Positions 62,134 through 64,000 of a DNA stretch of 64,000 nt are shown here, piece after piece. The notes under the pieces were generated by a model. That model was not told where the DNA came from. It saw nothing but the letters and a program-made list of their open reading frames with translations, and made no database searches. Each line of letters starts with the position of its first letter. Positions within the stretch are counted from its first letter, which is position 1. Position numbers and translations under genes: made by a program. The DNA lies in contig NZ_VTWT01000009.1 in NCBI RefSeq assembly GCF_008727925.1, positions 62,001-126,000 on the forward strand, in the 5' to 3' direction. The DNA is from Adhaeribacter soli (GTDB lineage: Bacteria; Bacteroidota; Bacteroidia; Cytophagales; Hymenobacteraceae).

Positions 62134-62895
62134 CTAGCCTCTTACTTTCTCCTTCGCGAAAAATGCCAGCCAGAAAAGCAGGTAATAACCGTTTATAAGT
62201 ACCGGGATATAGGAATTGACCATTACTGTAAGCAATAAACTAACCCCGCCAATTAGCAGATAATAATTTACTTTAAAAGCCGGCTTGGTGCGGGAAGGCA
62301 TGTTCAGCAGTTTCTTGCTATCCATATAGGTGAGCGTACGGTAAAGCACATAGCAGATCAGAATGGAAGGCACGATCATCCAGAGCTGGTCGGCGCTGAG
62401 AAAAATAAAGATCGGGGCCAGGAAACGCGTAAAAGCCAGATTAATAAAGGTAAACGTTTTCAGCTCTTTCTGTTTAAGTACATTGTGCAGGTAGAAAAAC
62501 AGTACGATAGTAGCATAAAAAAACCACCAGATGTAATTATCCAGCAGCCCGAGGTAATGGGTGATGGAAAGAAATACTGCGATCCGGAAAACGATCCAGA
62601 TGGTAAGCTGCAGGTTGCTGGGGTTAAAGTTCTTTACCCTTAGCCGCGGGTCGGTTTCGTGGCGTACACTGTACACATCGTTGCCCAGGTAACCGATCTC
62701 GTAGATGGCGATAAATGCAAAGTAGGCCAGCAGGAACTGTTCCACGCTTACCCACAGGTTGTAGCCCGAAAAGTAAAAAAGCAGCATAAAGGCCAACAAC
62801 CATTCGTAGTAAAAATGGAAAATTATGTCTTTAGCAGCCTGCAGGCGGCTCCGGAAAAAATAACTGAAGGGCAATAAGAATTTAAGCGTATTCAT
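62134..62895 (-). CDS. UbiA-like multi-pass membrane protein
   Basis: This 253-residue membrane protein has about seven or eight helices. The loop NDVYSVRHETDPRLRVKN (about residues 72-90) looks like the first Asp-rich motif of UbiA prenyltransferases (NDxxDxxxD), in a weakened form. A second possible site is TLTYMDSKKLLNMPSRTK. Its start overlaps the HAD stop by one base (TGATG). Some bacteria have HAD and UbiA domains fused in one protein that makes polyprenyl-phospho-sugars; this pair could be the split form. The assignment is tentative. Confidence 0.5.
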   Translation of the reverse strand: MNTLKFLLPFSYFFRSRLQAAKDIIFHFYYEWLLAFMLLFYFSGYNLWVSVEQFLLAYFAFIAIYEIGYLGNDVYSVRHETDPRLRVKNFNPSNLQLTIWIVFRIAVFLSITHYLGLLDNYIWWFFYATIVLFFYLHNVLKQKELKTFTFINLAFTRFLAPIFIFLSADQLWMIVPSILICYVLYRTLTYMDSKKLLNMPSRTKPAFKVNYYLLIGGVSLLLTVMVNSYIPVLINGYYLLFWLAFFAKEKVRG

Positions 62896-63590
62896 CAGGA
62901 GTAAAGTTTTATAAATTCCGGCTGCAGGTCCTGCCAGAAGTTCAGGGCTTTTTCATTGTACACCACCACAAAGCGGTGGCAGGCCGCCTCTACCAGACCA
63001 CGGTCCGAGAAATTATCGGTTGCCACGGCAAACGGCGCATCTTCCGAAGAAAGCATTTTACGCAGCGCTACCAGCTTCTGCCCCGTCATTTCCCATTGAA
63101 GGTCGCCGGTAAAATTCCCCTGGCTATCATAAGCCAGTTCAGAGCACCGGTAATCTACTGCCAGGGCGTTGGCAATGGCCGCGACCACCGGATCGATGCT
63201 GGCGGAAATCAAGACAACGGTTTTGCCTTCCTTCCGAAGTTGGCGTAGCATCTGGTGGGTTTTTTCTACCATGCGCGAAGCCAGAAACTGCTTTTCAAAA
63301 GCCTCGCCAAGCTGGTAAAGCTCCTTTTTAGACACTCCCTTCAGCAGCCGCAGACACAACTTTTTAGGCCAGTCTTCTTTCGAGAACTTCTGGAAGAAAT
63401 AAAGGCCAATAAATACGGGAGAAGTTCTTTTCGTATATAGATCGAACTGACGCAGTTTGCCGCCCCAGCCTTTCTTCTGCAGCACGAACTTTATAAAATC
63501 GAACGTGGTATTGGAATAAAAAAGGGTATCGCAGATATCGAAAACAAACAATTCGGGTTCCGTTGCCTTATGGTTAACAGGTTTTTCCAT
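62895..63590 (-). CDS. HAD-superfamily protein, subclass IB-like
   Basis: This 231-residue protein has HAD motif I as FDICDTLFYS (about 17-26). The nucleophile Asp is there, but the usual second Asp (D+2) is Cys. Motif II is LISAS and motif IV TDNFSDRGLVEAA. A helical cap lies between. It resembles phosphoserine-phosphatase-like enzymes. With Cys at D+2, ordinary phosphatase action is doubtful, and a transferase-type reaction or partner role is possible. Its start overlaps the glycosyltransferase stop by one base (TAATG), and its stop overlaps the UbiA-like start. Confidence 0.75.
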   Translation of the reverse strand: MEKPVNHKATEPELFVFDICDTLFYSNTTFDFIKFVLQKKGWGGKLRQFDLYTKRTSPVFIGLYFFQKFSKEDWPKKLCLRLLKGVSKKELYQLGEAFEKQFLASRMVEKTHQMLRQLRKEGKTVVLISASIDPVVAAIANALAVDYRCSELAYDSQGNFTGDLQWEMTGQKLVALRKMLSSEDAPFAVATDNFSDRGLVEAACHRFVVVYNEKALNFWQDLQPEFIKLYS

Positions 63591-64000
63591 TAATTCAGTA
63601 CCGTTTTATAAAGCTCGTAATACTTCTCAATGGCATTGTCGAGGTGGTAATAATCGGTGGCATTTTGCCTGATGGATGCAGGATCTTTTCTCAATAATTC
63701 CGGAATATGGTTTACCACTCGCTCATAGCTTTCCTGATTGAAGTCTTCGATGGCAATACCCGAATCGGTGAACTCAATAATTTCCGCCACATCGCCCACT
63801 TTGGAATTACAGATAACCGGTACGCCGAGGGCCAGGATCTCTCCCAGTTTGGTTGGCGAACTGGCAATTTTGGAATAACTCTGCTTAATAAAGAACAGGT
63901 TAATATCGGAGGCGGCGGCAAAAACCGGTACCTCGTTTCGTTTGGCAAACTTGATCACGAATTCCTCTTTTGCCAGCCCGAACTTTTCAGCCCGCTCGTA
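63590..64000 (-). CDS. Glycosyltransferase, C-terminal part
   Basis: This is the last ~136 residues of a gene that continues past the right edge. The motif SSPTKLGEILALGVPVICNS, with a following VGDVAEIIEFTDSGIAIED, is the sugar-nucleotide binding end of GT-B glycosyltransferases (GT4-like). The frame is open to base 64000, so the GTG at 63958 is not the start. It is the first visible gene of a coupled minus-strand trio. The donor and acceptor cannot be told from this fragment. Confidence 0.78.
   Translation of the reverse strand, partial: YERAEKFGLAKEEFVIKFAKRNEVPVFAAASDINLFFIKQSYSKIASSPTKLGEILALGVPVICNSKVGDVAEIIEFTDSGIAIEDFNQESYERVVNHIPELLRKDPASIRQNATDYYHLDNAIEKYYELYKTVLN

Overview
The window is a 64 kb piece of a chromosome from a member of the Bacteroidota, most likely of the Cytophagales/Hymenobacteraceae type (an inference; no rRNA is present to confirm it). 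The evidence is type IX secretion (T9SS) C-terminal sorting domains, a DUF4835 gene, an OstA/LptA-like gene next to bamD-rpoZ-coa, the hpt-adk-obgE neighbourhood, BshA (bacillithiol synthesis), a K+-dependent type of membrane pyrophosphatase, and -7 boxes of the Bacteroidota form TAnnTTTG. Most of the DNA is ordinary housekeeping chromosome. I found no phage, plasmid, insertion sequence with a transposase, CRISPR array, rRNA or tRNA.

Layout. 0-9.4 kb: the tail of a C-terminal processing protease, L-2-hydroxyglutarate oxidase, a Cys/Met-metabolism PLP enzyme, two unknown genes, lysyl-tRNA synthetase, two YtxH-type stress proteins (one carrying a CsbD-like domain), a Kazal-type lipoprotein and a cupin. 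9.8-18 kb: fabI, recN, DUF4835, coaB and coaC as separate overlapping genes, rpoZ, bamD and the OstA-like protein, all on the minus strand. 18-30.5 kb: tilS, an acyltransferase, an FMN reductase, a diacetyl/acetoin-reductase-like SDR, mdh, DbpA-like helicase, two adjacent rhomboid proteases and mutL. 30.9-41.1 kb: a GH3/serine-hydrolase fusion, bshA, then three tandem paralogous T9SS-exported proteins of about 550 residues, each followed by a near-identical terminator hairpin. 41-58.6 kb: an IscA-type Fe-S protein, a ChaN-like protein, a NatAB-type ABC exporter, a lipoprotein, a hydrolase, a flavoprotein, dnaJ-grpE, obgE, adk, hpt, hppA, an M42 peptidase and a TPR protein. 58.7-64 kb: a surface-polysaccharide region with an FdtA-type ketoisomerase, a DegT-family aminotransferase and a polymerase-like membrane protein, facing a translationally coupled glycosyltransferase-HAD-UbiA-like trio that runs off the right edge.

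The intergenic DNA is unusually rich in palindromes and small non-coding inverted-repeat elements. Two MITE-like families have two copies each in this window. There are also a perfect 50-bp palindrome, a perfect 44-bp palindrome, paired 33/35-bp palindromes and several REP-like units. One MITE-like copy sits between DUF4835 and recN.

The best candidates for something new are the tandem T9SS paralog array with its duplicated terminators, the coupled glycosyltransferase/HAD/UbiA-like cassette whose HAD lacks the second motif-I aspartate, the YtxH-CsbD fusion, and the split coaC/coaB pair with a TTG start. None of these is proven to be a new system; functions are inferred from motifs read by eye.
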